From positions 1-58,438 of the forward strand of contig LGRX02028682.1 of the NCBI GenBank assembly GCA_001247695.2: DNA of 58,438 nucleotides, given 5' to 3'. Positions 20,601 through 29,042 of this stretch are shown here, piece after piece. Within the stretch, counting starts at the first letter, position 1, and the number at the start of each line of letters is the position of its first letter. Position numbers and translations under genes: made by a program. Below the pieces are notes generated by a model that was given only the letters and a program-made list of their open reading frames with translations, did not search any database and was not told the origin of the DNA. Source of the DNA: Cymbomonas tetramitiformis. Taxonomy: Eukaryota; Chlorophyta; Pyramimonadophyceae; Pyramimonadales; Pyramimonadaceae.

Positions 20601-21898
20601 TCCAATGGGTGACTTCCTCCAAGGTCATCATCCAGAGGGTGACTATCCAACACGGACAGTTGCGCGTCCATGGTGGTTGAAGGTGATACATGAGTAGTAG
20701 TTGCAGCATCGTTGTGGTCCGCAACTGGTTTCGAGTCTTGATCTCCCGCTGCCATCATTTGCTGCGTGAAGTTTAGGTCGTTATCGGGCGTGGACATCTG
20801 TTCATCCGCTGATGCATGCGTCGGAGATTCTGAAACCTCCGGTATCGACAATGGAGGGGTTGTAGCACCTACCGGCCCTCCAGAATCATCGCCTTCAGAT
20901 GGAGTATCACCTGAATTACTCGGTACCTCAGGCATATCCTCCGCAAACATCTCCTGATAAACTGTGGCTGGGTCTGCTTCTTGCTGAATCTCTCGAAATC
21001 GGTGTACTCGATATAAACTACACCACGTATCAGGAATTCCAGGGATGTCCCCCCCAGATCCTGGTATCCTGCCCGTATCAGATATCGCCGCTGATGGGCG
21101 TGCCACAGGAGATTGCAAGGATTCTAGCACCAGTAGAGTTCCAGAATCGTCACGCACAGAGATGGGCTTATATCTTTTCCTCACACGCTTCCACCCCTCC
21201 AACTCCCACTGTCTGCTGCCTCTTGGAGTGGAAGTCTCCTGAGACATAGCGTGTAGTTGCTCTTCCATAGACAACTCTTCCCAAGCATACCTTAAAAGGG
21301 TAGCTAGAGGCATCGCCAAATCCAGAGCTGTCAAACTCCGGCTGCGATGTAACTCACCAATATCCACCACACCTCGCTGAAGTAGATTATCAACATGTGA
21401 TGTGATCATTGATTTCCGGGTACATACCGGTACCACACCCCCTGCAGCGTGATGTGCGAGAGGTAGGTCTGCCATTGTCCGCATCATATCCAGATTGCTC
21501 CTTCTGTTTAGGAACCTGATTGGAATATTGCGTCGCCGCCGTCCATTAATAAGGTCCTTGTCCAGGTCCTTCTGTATGTCAGCAGCAGATACTTTCTGTC
21601 GCAGCTGTTTCCGGATCCGCTGCATCAGAGCCTCCATCGAGGTCGCCCTCCCCTTACTTCGCCACTGCCACGCGGGTAAACGCTGTGACTGTTCCGTCAA
21701 GAGGGGCGCGTACACATTGTTGTACATCCATGTGCCCAACACTGCAAAGTGCCGAGGCATAGGATCACCTTCTTCAGGTGAAACTCTCAGCCTACTGCTG
21801 AAAGTCAGTGGCGAGCTTGTCGCCACCGAGAAGGGTGATTCATCACCCTTCCTCCTCGGAGATAGTGATCTCCTCGGAGTTGCGCAACTCCGCACCAA
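17645..21898 (-). CDS. Gypsy pol, 5' part: protease, reverse transcriptase, RNase H
   Basis: A 1417-codon frame, +1 relative to gag with a 56-base overlap, so expression probably needs +1 frameshifting or a separate start (the first codon used here is GTG). Residues 1-470 are an unfamiliar N-terminal region ending in an acidic linker. A retropepsin follows with DSGAS at about 489, then RT from about 765 with FIDD (the YxDD equivalent) at about 916, and RNase H at about 1060-1180 (TDASG, GDHRPLEW). Residues 1180-1417 form a charged, basic tether. The frame ends in TAG, after which the same frame continues for about 1000 codons; this is either a recent CAG-to-TAG change or a read-through signal. 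Confidence 0.9.
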   Translation of the reverse strand: MVRSCATPRRSLSPRRKGDESPFSVATSSPLTFSSRLRVSPEEGDPMPRHFAVLGTWMYNNVYAPLLTEQSQRLPAWQWRSKGRATSMEALMQRIRKQLRQKVSAADIQKDLDKDLINGRRRRNIPIRFLNRRSNLDMMRTMADLPLAHHAAGGVVPVCTRKSMITSHVDNLLQRGVVDIGELHRSRSLTALDLAMPLATLLRYAWEELSMEEQLHAMSQETSTPRGSRQWELEGWKRVRKRYKPISVRDDSGTLLVLESLQSPVARPSAAISDTGRIPGSGGDIPGIPDTWCSLYRVHRFREIQQEADPATVYQEMFAEDMPEVPSNSGDTPSEGDDSGGPVGATTPPLSIPEVSESPTHASADEQMSTPDNDLNFTQQMMAAGDQDSKPVADHNDAATTTHVSPSTTMDAQLSVLDSHPLDDDLGGSHPLDDNEEDDDDPLKCERVCSDGNVRWGPTEYLASAQDPDGPLLLVFFAYLKGHRVKVLVDSGASDIFVSEDCARRCKLTTRSGPAMRVTLADGSVKTTGHVAYSKFTARTTTGTYTEQCMAMRVLPLGIAVDMMLGGKWLRSLSPITLDYDGNGAVSFSNKRKGGGAERVTISGCNPGISAAPGGRKGKRRGDVDCAGLIDEVFLTSVQLKKHLVAAETRRLAGDASSMPAWLMMAARTTTGESAFKVEAEDLAVEKEDISKIPTGANDEPKNPVSQQDSQDADATAAWKKKFKDLFDEFEQELRDSLPSGLENLRHADEDQAKINLKPDREGGPPCRRPYKMSVEELRQLRERIEQLVEKGYIRPSSSPYAAPCLMVPKPGQPHILRLVCDFRQLNSQTIRDRYPLPDIQMMFDEMQGATHFSTFDAVDGFWQVPMAPEDVEKTAFTTQMGAYEWLVMPQGLQNSPSQYQRRMQRALGHLPFVRIFIDDVCVYTSGTVEEHYSAVRTFLLTCREKGVYLKKSKAQMLKSSIKFLGHTLSKEGCQPQHDKVAAVRDWPALENVTHVRQFLGLAGYYRRFIHCFSEIAQPLTKLTKTDVPWTWGPEQQWAFEELKAALVKAPILALPNMKAAADGSAPFLVQTDASGVALGGVLMQDCGNGLKVIAYESRQFSAAEQNYHTGERELGALHHCCTVTWRHYLIFTEFKLQGDHRPLEWLMEPGRELSRRQARWYMDLVEVGVPRMEYVKGALLLVPDALSRRPDYVVKSPRDGLKEAGVLDDKSDLPKTSLAAMDTSHIFEEGPSKSYPAWHAEQQAYLHAVDTLQIAEKAMEATLAFKSRGKYLRSKTLDKRITSKVKGVSDKVAEVSSRTEDTQTTQQKSGGLERTLRRSPRSQVLRVKEDVETPLRDAASERGDVNTKVTKQGDPQNRRSVPSALKGDVKEDQCSEVQEQSAEAPLPSQRQPKKSVRFQAVGWHGMRVRQDVFDRI

Positions 21899-23930
21899 TA
21901 ACCGCCAGCTGCTCGGAGCACCCTACCAAGGCCGCCAAGGATTCCACGGCCTCTCCATCCATCTCTGCCAAGCTCTCGATCTCCGCCTTTAGCTCGACAG
22001 GTGCCCACTCAGTGTCCTCATTGCGCGACAACGCCCAGAACAACGCCGCCACTTGTTCTCGGTTTCGAGCTAAACGAGGGGGTGCGTTTGCCTTCCACGC
22101 AGCCAACTTCACCGCGTCCGTACAGTCCCGCACCAGATGGTCGGGACTTTGACACGCGTAGCAGTTTCTCACTCGCTTCGGATAGGTCGGGGTTGTTGTC
22201 GAGGCCGGGGGCGATGGTCGAGCAGAGGTCGGCGCTGCAGCGAGCTCAGCGTGCGTGGCTGCCATCAATCGATGGGGCTCCCGAGAGCGGCTTCGGAAGA
22301 AGGACCTGGAGGGTGACGGAGATGTAGAAGGGGAATTCCAGGGGCGGCCAGTTCGTTCTCCACTTCTGTTGGATTGAGCCTGAGCCGCCTTCTTCTCCTT
22401 GCGCGACTCGATGTTTTTGGCAATCTCCAGCACTTTTAAGATTGCCTGAGTAACATCACGGGGCGTCGCCTCCTCCTTCATCTTCTCCTCCCACACATGC
22501 GGCTCGGAGAGGTCCAGCTTGATCCTTCGCAGCTCCTCACCCACCTTGTCAGTGTAGGTGAGTCCCCTCCAGAATATATATGAGAACTCAGACTCAGAGA
22601 CTTGCACGCATCCTTGGACGACCTTTGCCATAAAGTTCACAGTCTTATGGCGATTGGTCAATCGCGAATGGTAGGCGTCAGCGGTCTCGTCTTTCTTCTG
22701 ACCGATCTGGAGGTCATCTCGAAGGGTTTGAAGTTCCGCCACTGGAAGAGTACTCACCGCCAGATCCCCCAGAAAGACGTCTGGATCGCTGTATCGGAGA
22801 CGCCAGGCCTCCGATGTCCCAGAACCGCCGCCAGCCCTCTCCATATACTCTTTCTGCTCCGTGCCCAATGCAGTTTCTGTCACGGTCCATAGCACCTCGG
22901 AGACCGAAGATTGACGGCCCTCTCCCGCATAACAGCTCGCCTGAGAGAACGCCCTCAGTACCACCTTCTCGTTGAGGAGCTTGTGCAGATTCCTCGCAAA
23001 GGTTTCCAACTCAGTAATGGCCTTCTCTTTACTCAGCTTTTCCGCGGAAGGGAAGCGGGTCAGCTTTTCAACGAGGCGGTCAATGTTGCTCTGCACCTTG
23101 CTCTCCAGATAAGCCGCCTTGTCGCCAGGGTCGTGTTCTCCTTGTCCAGGAGGGCGTGGGTTAAAGACCTGAGCGTGTGGAGAAAGGCCTGGACGAGCGT
23201 GAGGATGTGGCGCAACCGGTCCTGCGAAATAGGGACTCCGGTGTTGCGGCGCATGCGGTCCTGAATGAAGGGAATGTCCATGACCTCCTGCAGAAGATCC
23301 CGCTGCAGCCGCGCTGATCTGCGGAATCCCAGAATGAACAGCCACACCGGGATTAAGTCCGACGCAGGGCGTCCCAGGTTGCACAGCAATGCCCGAAGGA
23401 TGTCCGACAGGAGGCACCCCAGATTGAACAGCGAGACCGGGTGGAACTCCAATGTTTGATAGTCCAGGAGGGGCAGCAAGGGCAGGAGGGACTCCAGCAG
23501 GTTGTACTCCAGATGGTACAGATGAGTCTCCTGCGTGTGGTATCATTGCCGATAAGGTTGTCGAAGTGTTCGCAGTAGCCACCGGAATACGCGTTACCAT
23601 CGGGTCATTAAGTATAGGCGTATTGGTCAGAGCCACTGATAATGATGGCGCCCTGACCATTGATGAGGATGGCGCAGCCGAAGAGGATGGAGGCGTCGCA
23701 GGAGCTTCCAAGGCCGGAAGGTTCCTCTCTCTCCGGCACTCGTCTACGTACCATTGACTTCGCTGCACCTCGAACCAGGCTGCCAGACAATCTCGATCCA
23801 GCATGGAGATCTGCTCTTCAAGAGGCCAGTCTGGGATTTCCATCCAGCTTGGTGACACCACCCCCCTTCCTCCAGGACTGCGGTGATACTCGTGTAACAC
23901 CGTGTCCACCGCGTCCTTGTTCACCATCAT
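21843..23930 (-). CDS. Gypsy gag (capsid/nucleocapsid)
   Basis: A 695-residue protein. The N-terminal third contains a Pro/Gly/Val-rich repeat region with runs like GVPPGLAVQSG, the middle is helical and capsid-like (RSQWY, EELRRIKLDLSE), and a CCHC zinc knuckle CYACQSPDHLVRDC near residue 590 would bind element RNA. The C-terminal tail is acidic. Its ATG overlaps the stop of the upstream ORF0 as ATGA, which suggests coupled termination-reinitiation or simple leaky scanning. It would form the virus-like particle that packages the element. Confidence 0.85.
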   Translation of the reverse strand: MMVNKDAVDTVLHEYHRSPGGRGVVSPSWMEIPDWPLEEQISMLDRDCLAAWFEVQRSQWYVDECRRERNLPALEAPATPPSSSAAPSSSMVRAPSLSVALTNTPILNDPMVTRIPVATANTSTTLSAMIPHAGDSSVPSGVQPAGVPPALAAPPGLSNIGVPPGLAVQSGVPPVGHPSGIAVQPGTPCVGLNPGVAVHSGIPQISAAAAGSSAGGHGHSLHSGPHAPQHRSPYFAGPVAPHPHARPGLSPHAQVFNPRPPGQGEHDPGDKAAYLESKVQSNIDRLVEKLTRFPSAEKLSKEKAITELETFARNLHKLLNEKVVLRAFSQASCYAGEGRQSSVSEVLWTVTETALGTEQKEYMERAGGGSGTSEAWRLRYSDPDVFLGDLAVSTLPVAELQTLRDDLQIGQKKDETADAYHSRLTNRHKTVNFMAKVVQGCVQVSESEFSYIFWRGLTYTDKVGEELRRIKLDLSEPHVWEEKMKEEATPRDVTQAILKVLEIAKNIESRKEKKAAQAQSNRSGERTGRPWNSPSTSPSPSRSFFRSRSREPHRLMAATHAELAAAPTSARPSPPASTTTPTYPKRVRNCYACQSPDHLVRDCTDAVKLAAWKANAPPRLARNREQVAALFWALSRNEDTEWAPVELKAEIESLAEMDGEAVESLAALVGCSEQLAVIGAELRNSEEITISEEEG

Positions 23931-24409
23931 GACATAGGTGGGGACAGCGGGGGATAAAGTAAGGCGGGGGAACCAGTTACCAACCCCCCAGCGGAGATGT
24001 ACTCCGTGAGGGGCATACCGATCAACGTCAGGGCCTTGTAGAAGAGGTTGACGCCGAAGGGTCCCGTGGATGCCAATCCAGTAGCCGTGGGCATGTCAAA
24101 CTGGAATTCTGAATACCCAGGCGGCGTAGGCGTCCACAGGCTCAACCCCTCCGCAGTGACTAGCATCGCCCTTCCCCGGTGCGATCCACTGTAACCGCCA
24201 GGAGGATAGTGTGGGGGTCCAGAAGGAGGTCGACGAGGAGGTTCAGATTGATCTTCATCATCTTCTCCTTCTTCTGCTCCACCGTCTGGGGGAACGCCAC
24301 TGGGACCTCCGCCCTCCGCTGATCTCCTAGGTGGTGAGTGTGCGCTTGTCACTCCCATCCCGCCAGTTGACTTACGTGGCGCCCCATCGTACGCCTTCTT
24401 GCGATCCAC
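23927..24409 (-). CDS. ORF0 upstream of Gypsy gag, unknown function
   Basis: At least 160 codons, open upstream in frame to the edge of the 30-bp array near 24457; the only obvious start in the counted part is GTG at 24409, so the true start may lie in the array-derived leader, where a 30-bp unit equals ten codons. The protein has a basic N terminus, a Pro/Gly/Asp/Glu-rich middle and a more ordered C terminus (LWTPTPPGYSEF). It ends with an ATGA overlap into gag. I do not recognise it; it could be a matrix-like N-terminal gag segment split off by frame. Confidence 0.6.
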   Translation of the reverse strand: MDRKKAYDGAPRKSTGGMGVTSAHSPPRRSAEGGGPSGVPPDGGAEEGEDDEDQSEPPRRPPSGPPHYPPGGYSGSHRGRAMLVTAEGLSLWTPTPPGYSEFQFDMPTATGLASTGPFGVNLFYKALTLIGMPLTEYISAGGLVTGSPALLYPPLSPPMS

Positions 24410-24455
24410 TGCCTTCCACTTCTCCTTCGAGATACGCCGCCATTGCTCCTCCTTG

Positions 24456-24711
24456 TGGATTAAAATGAGATGTCGGCCCCCGATGTAGATTAAAATGACA
24501 TGTCAACCCCCGATGTAGATTAAAATGGCATGTCTACCCCCGATGTGGATTAAAATGAAGTGTCTGCCCCGATGTGGATTAAAATGAATGTCTACACCCG
24601 ATGTGAAATGAGGCTTGTCAGCCCCCGATGTGGATTAAAATGAGATGTCGGCCCCCGATGTGGATTTAAATGAAATGTCGGCCCCCGCTGTAGACTTATC
24701 CCATTTAAATA
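24456..24711. repeat. 30-bp minisatellite array, right inverted terminus
   Basis: About eight 30-bp units in the opposite orientation to the array at 13761-14033, ending in ACTTATCCCATTTAAATATA, the complement of the left leader. It directly abuts the 5' end of ORF0. An AT-rich TTTAAATATATATATT at the outer edge could serve as a TATA-type promoter for the minus-strand genes. Confidence 0.9.
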
Positions 24712-25030
24712 TATATATTGCATCTGTCCTATGCAGTCCAGCGGTGGCCGTAGTGAAGGCCACAGTGGCGGCATAGTCAATGTCCGTACAGAGGTGCAGG
24801 TCACCACACATAACACAGGTGACACCCGAGTCCACAACAATGCCCCCGGTGGCCGGTGCCGGGGTCGGGACCGCGGCAGCAAGAGCACTGACGCTGGGCA
24901 GCATATGGAACCACTCCGAGTCAGGAATATGCAGGGTGTCGGTCGGTGCCGACCCAGCATCATAGACCAATATACCAGTCGTAGCCAGACGGAGCCGTAG
25001 GGTACGGCACCGTAACCCGTGATCCATACT
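24712..25030 (-). pseudogene. Antisense Copia protease fragment
   Basis: The minus-strand frame contains GGIVVDSGVTC and a following stretch that parallels the protease region of the plus-strand Copia ORF (DGIVVDSGATGN near 28.2 kb). Only about 100 residues survive. One end is cut by the 30-bp array, the other by the plus-strand Copia gag, giving a head-to-head junction near 25020-25030. The Gypsy unit therefore sits next to, and probably inserted into, older Copia debris. Confidence 0.6.
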
Positions 25031-26503
25031 GACCAGAATGCATTGGATGACCACCAGAAGATTGAGGCACTTGTGAGGGGAATTAAATCGAAGCTGTGTG
25101 GCAAGGGGGATGCCATTGACGAGTGGAGGTTTTGTGGTGACGAGTCGAATGCTCGTTCACTACTTGACTCCCTCGTTGAGGAGCTAACCTCTCGTCTCAC
25201 GCGGTTTAACCCCCTCTACGCACATGCTTTCCGGCTGTCCGACGCGACCGCCACAGTGATGCCAACTCCAAACAAACTCCTAAAGGAGTTATTGGAGTAT
25301 CTCTGTGGCGGGCCAGCGCTCGCTTCAGTGCGGGAAGCTCACCGTTACTTCCCTGACGACGGCAAAGTAATTCTTACCGCCTTAGTCAGGGACGTAATGC
25401 CTGATCTTGAAGACTTCGACAAGACGGACTTCATTTTCACACCCACAGTAGAGGTCCCGGCAGGTGTAAACCCCAAGCAGTTCATCAAAGCGTTCACTGA
25501 CGCAGTCAGTAACGCTTCGACTGACTTGGGGCAACACTCTAGCCTCGACATCTCGAGGGAAGATGCGGTCCGTCTGTTTCTTCGTCGCACTTGTCCCGTC
25601 ACCTACAAACAGGTGCACGAGGACTATGCGATTGAGAAGGTCAAAACACAGGCTGAGCTGACCCTGGTGAGCTGTGGACTCGCGATTCAGCGAGTCTACA
25701 ACACACTGGGGAAAGCGAAGCAACTGACTAGCGCTTTCTATAATGATGCAGGACACCGCCACGGTGAACGTGGCGGTCTGGATTCCAGGGGAGCCCCTGA
25801 CCTGCGCCCTACCCGCCCGCGTGATGCTTACTATCCTGCTCGGTCTTCCCACCCCTTTAAGGGGAAGGGGAAGAGTTTCCGATTCGCTGCCTCCCCCTTG
25901 CCGAAGGGGGGGAATTGGCCACAGGGAATCCGCAGGAAAGGCAAAGGCAAAGGCAAAGGCAAAGGCAAAGGCAAGAAGGGCAAGGGGCAATCGCAGAGGA
26001 CCCGAGTCACCTTCCACCCGGGTTCCAAGCAGTTCATGGGCAACTGTTGGTCCTGCGGTGGGAGGCACCGCCAGGCAGACTGTACACACATGCAGCACCT
26101 GGCGGCACACTCCATGCGGCTTGACCCCGAGACTCTAGCCGAAGGGGCCTTCACGGATGTTCTGGCAGCTCGCTTTCAGGCAGCTTATGAGCATTCGGAG
26201 GAGGCCTTTCAGGCAGTCTGTTGGGAACACGGCACACCAGACATTTGTGACTCTTCGGAGTCGGTGTGCACGTACCCTGACGACGGATCCCTGTCCTTTG
26301 CCGCCTACCTCACCCAGGGGGATGAGGCCTCTCATGCACCCGCTTGGGCACCACAGGAGTGGACTGACTCTGAGTGGGATGCTTGGGAGCTGACTCCTAC
26401 ACTCAGGAACAACATGAGGAGTGGGATCGGCTTCAGAGAAAAGCTTCCGCAAAATTCCAGGCCTTTTGCTATGCAGGGGAGGAAGCAGACTACAATGAGC
26501 TAG
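25019..26503 (+). CDS. Copia gag, 5'-truncated
   Basis: About 494 codons of gag. It can be aligned by eye with the gag at 45376-47679 (shared FPSDGK/FPDDGK, and the identical FAASPLPKGGNW block), and that comparison shows roughly 90 N-terminal residues are missing here; the GTG at 25019 is only the edge of the open frame. A hexanucleotide GGCAAA run encodes a (Lys-Gly)n basic tract near residue 305-320, followed by a zinc knuckle CWSCGGRHRQADC (CX2CX3HX4C, one residue shorter than the classical spacing). It would bind RNA in virus-like particles. A -1 frame overlap leads into the next ORF. Confidence 0.75.
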   Translation: MIHTDQNALDDHQKIEALVRGIKSKLCGKGDAIDEWRFCGDESNARSLLDSLVEELTSRLTRFNPLYAHAFRLSDATATVMPTPNKLLKELLEYLCGGPALASVREAHRYFPDDGKVILTALVRDVMPDLEDFDKTDFIFTPTVEVPAGVNPKQFIKAFTDAVSNASTDLGQHSSLDISREDAVRLFLRRTCPVTYKQVHEDYAIEKVKTQAELTLVSCGLAIQRVYNTLGKAKQLTSAFYNDAGHRHGERGGLDSRGAPDLRPTRPRDAYYPARSSHPFKGKGKSFRFAASPLPKGGNWPQGIRRKGKGKGKGKGKGKKGKGQSQRTRVTFHPGSKQFMGNCWSCGGRHRQADCTHMQHLAAHSMRLDPETLAEGAFTDVLAARFQAAYEHSEEAFQAVCWEHGTPDICDSSESVCTYPDDGSLSFAAYLTQGDEASHAPAWAPQEWTDSEWDAWELTPTLRNNMRSGIGFREKLPQNSRPFAMQGRKQTTMS

Positions 26504-28482
26504 ATCTTCAGGAGCCGTACTCTTCCCTTTCTCTAGGGAGAGTTCATTTTTGCAGCTTCGGGGTGGGTGGTGTCGATCGTGACACCACGCACACCCCACC
26601 GGTCGTTGCCCGCATGGACTCTGCACCTGCCGTGGCACCGCTTGATCTTTCATCGTTCTACGGTGCGGACCCGAGCATCGCATGCTCACCGTGTGACCCA
26701 CAGCCTGCGTCTATCCGATCACATCTCGACGCAGGTGTGGTGTTATACGGGACCGCTCAGACATTGGATCATGCCGCGACTGTATCGGGTGACACACCGG
26801 ACGATGCCGAGCATGGAGACACCTGTTTGCACCCCGTGTCAGCGCTCTTCGCACACGAGACACCCCTGGAGCCTGGCTCCGGGTTGTTCGCTGACATGGT
26901 GTTGGCAGGTGACCTTCGGTTTCAGTCAATGACCGAACAACATCACAGTGAGACCCGGGAGGAAGGGGGGGCTTGGGGGCCGAGGTCTTGGAGTTCACAG
27001 CTGGAGTCTGTGACTGGACCGGAGCCCGGCCCTCCCGTGGAGCTTCGGCGGTCCCTTCCCTCACGGGTTTCAAAGGTTGTTACGCCTCCCGGCCTCACCG
27101 ACAGGGAGCAGGACCACTGGGACAGGCTGTGGTGTGAGGATCACACCCAGCCCACCCAGTGGCACGACACCCTGCCGGCTTCGGCCGCAACGACACCGAG
27201 GGTTCCACGGGCACCGCCTCCGGTAGTGCCCTTCCCTCCCAGCTCTGGCCCGTGCTCTGTCACTGCAGGAGCTGGACTGTATGCCACGGCTACGGACCTC
27301 CCTGCCAGCGGGCACGGGGTGCCTGCGGGGTCCGTGGTCGAGGCCTCGGACGAGACCGACGGCCCTGAGCCCCGTGGCTCAGGGGAAGGACAGTACTATG
27401 ACCCTCCACCCCCCGTCACTGGACCTACCCTGCGTAGGGGTGTAGGCAGGGGTGGTGTACCCTTCTACAGACATGCTCTCGTCTCCACACTTGTTGTCCT
27501 CGGCTTCCTGGGCTGTGCCATGGCAGATGTAGACTTGCTTCAGGGACAGGAGGATGCCTCGGACAGACTGAGACTGCTGTCACCTGGGGCCCCACGGGGA
27601 GGGGCCCAGGGGACGGGGACGGGGATACTGTATGACTGGGGCTCTGATGGTGGCACTTGGGCTGGTAACAATGGGAACAGTGGTTCTTGTGATTGGGAAT
27701 GGTCAGATTCTGGGACTGGACACTCCTCCTCTGGATCTGGCACAGGAGACCCTCACAGTGACCACGGCCAGTTCACCAGCTCGGGTATGCCGCCCGATGC
27801 CGCCTCACAAATACAACTATTCCGGTCAACTATAACAGCAGACAGTGAGGGCCGCCGCAGGCGGTCCCGACACCTCACGGCTCTAACCTTGACAACCTTT
27901 CTGGCTATTATCATTCAGTGCCTATTCCTATTCTTCATGGACTTCCAGTCAATATCAGGCGACAGTACAGTGGACAGAGGTGTCGGTGGTGTTGGCTCCG
28001 TGGCTTGGCAGCAGACTGGCAGTGTCCTCGAGACCACTTCACACCTGGCAGACCTCATGATCACAGTCGGTGGTGCCGTGGTGCACATGTCTTGGTGGCT
28101 CGGCTTCACTTGGACAGCACACGGCACACCACCACCTGGGCTAGTGTTCACCTGTAGCCCTGTCGTCTCGGCCTATGCACTATCACGGGACGGCGATGGC
28201 ATTGTGGTAGACTCTGGTGCCACTGGAAATATCACAGGCACCAGGTCCAGGATCTCGGCTCTAGACACCTCCTCCACTATTGGCTTCTCTACGGTGATGA
28301 CAGGTCCCGTATCCCGAACTGACGGGACCTGTACACTACACCTCTATGGCCGTGAGATACTGTCAGGGGAGATAGACGAGTACACTATACCTGGCTGCCA
28401 CTTTGTAACAAACGCCGGCTTCTCATGGTACCGCGCCGGGTTTGTTCAGCTGGTGACACGCATGACAGTGGTGACAGCATGA
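26374..28482 (+). CDS. Copia pol 5' part: linker with two membrane segments, then protease
   Basis: A 702-codon frame in -1 phase to gag with a 130-base overlap, as expected for -1 frameshifting. Most of it is a long Pro/Ser/Gly-rich linker. Two hydrophobic stretches are visible: about residues 368-385 (ALVSTLVVLGFLGCAMA) and about 505-525 (LTTFLAIIIQCLFLFFMDF). Near residue 611 the retropepsin motif VVDSGATGN appears. The frame stops about 90 residues after the motif and no integrase follows. Membrane segments between gag and protease are unusual for Copia elements. Confidence 0.7.
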   Translation: MGCLGADSYTQEQHEEWDRLQRKASAKFQAFCYAGEEADYNELDLQEPYSSLSLGRVHFCSFGVGGVDRDTTHTPPVVARMDSAPAVAPLDLSSFYGADPSIACSPCDPQPASIRSHLDAGVVLYGTAQTLDHAATVSGDTPDDAEHGDTCLHPVSALFAHETPLEPGSGLFADMVLAGDLRFQSMTEQHHSETREEGGAWGPRSWSSQLESVTGPEPGPPVELRRSLPSRVSKVVTPPGLTDREQDHWDRLWCEDHTQPTQWHDTLPASAATTPRVPRAPPPVVPFPPSSGPCSVTAGAGLYATATDLPASGHGVPAGSVVEASDETDGPEPRGSGEGQYYDPPPPVTGPTLRRGVGRGGVPFYRHALVSTLVVLGFLGCAMADVDLLQGQEDASDRLRLLSPGAPRGGAQGTGTGILYDWGSDGGTWAGNNGNSGSCDWEWSDSGTGHSSSGSGTGDPHSDHGQFTSSGMPPDAASQIQLFRSTITADSEGRRRRSRHLTALTLTTFLAIIIQCLFLFFMDFQSISGDSTVDRGVGGVGSVAWQQTGSVLETTSHLADLMITVGGAVVHMSWWLGFTWTAHGTPPPGLVFTCSPVVSAYALSRDGDGIVVDSGATGNITGTRSRISALDTSSTIGFSTVMTGPVSRTDGTCTLHLYGREILSGEIDEYTIPGCHFVTNAGFSWYRAGFVQLVTRMTVVTA

Positions 28483-28628
28483 CAGGCTTTACGAAGATGA
28501 CCATCTGTGAGATGCAGACTTGTCAGAGAAGATATAGTCACCATCAGGTGACCAGAGAATGATAAGACGAAGATGGCAGTGACTCCTTTGCCGCTGACGT
28601 GTCAGTCAGAATGCGGTAAACGGTAACA

Positions 28629-28853
28629 TTGTTAGAGCTGGCATGGGATAATGACTTTCCATTGGCCAGATGAAGATTTAAGGGCTAGAACCCGTTACAG
28701 TTTTGGGAAATGTGACAGGACATTGAGATATAAGTAGACTCTGACCGAAGGTCAGGCTAGTGGACTCATTATTGTTTTGCCTTCGCAAGTACTAGGTGGC
28801 TGTTCGCGTGCCAGTGCTAGAGTGCTAAGACAGTTCTGCTCACAGCTTTTGTA
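28629..28853 (+). promoter_or_regulatory. Possible solo LTR or promoter between protease and RT
   Basis: A segment running from TGTTAGAGC to GCTCACA (TG...CA ends) contains GATATAAGTAG, a TATA-like box, about 100 bases into it. It lies where Copia integrase should be. No second copy is present, so the LTR reading rests on ends and TATA alone. Confidence 0.3.
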
Positions 28854-29042
28854 CACACAATAATTCGTGTTTTGTGATATAATATCAATTTTGATGGATA
28901 TATTTTACTGCTGTTTTCATACTTTTTCAAAACAATAATGTCCTGCGCGGAGCGGCTTTTTATTTCAGTGTTAATCCGGAAGTGAAGGCCCTTTGGCGAG
29001 AAGTCAGCAGCAGTTGAAAGAGCGGATTCGGAAGTCAGGCGA

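Larger units (their letters stand above)
13761..24711 (-). mobile_element. Ty3/Gypsy-type element with cytosine methyltransferase, bracketed by inverted 30-bp arrays
   Basis: A 10.95-kb unit on the minus strand. In order of transcription it holds a 30-bp array, ORF0, gag, protease-RT-RNase H, an in-frame TAG, then a Dam-like domain, integrase, chromodomain, C5 cytosine methyltransferase, about 620 bp of non-coding DNA with a perfect hairpin, and the inverted 30-bp array. Frames are long and undamaged apart from the TAG, so the copy is young. I find no direct LTR pair. Cytosine methyltransferases captured by retrotransposons are established in dinoflagellates and charophyte algae; the inverted flanking arrays are not something I know from those. 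Confidence 0.75.

Noticed and set aside
14654..24409. Search for direct LTRs around the Gypsy genes
   Set aside because: Comparing 24.41-24.71 kb and beyond with 13.3-14.65 kb by eye gives only the inverted arrays; no direct pair was seen. Computation could still find a diverged pair.
25937..25975. (GGCAAA)n as a separate microsatellite feature
   Set aside because: It is in frame within gag and encodes the basic Lys-Gly tract, so it is described with that gene.
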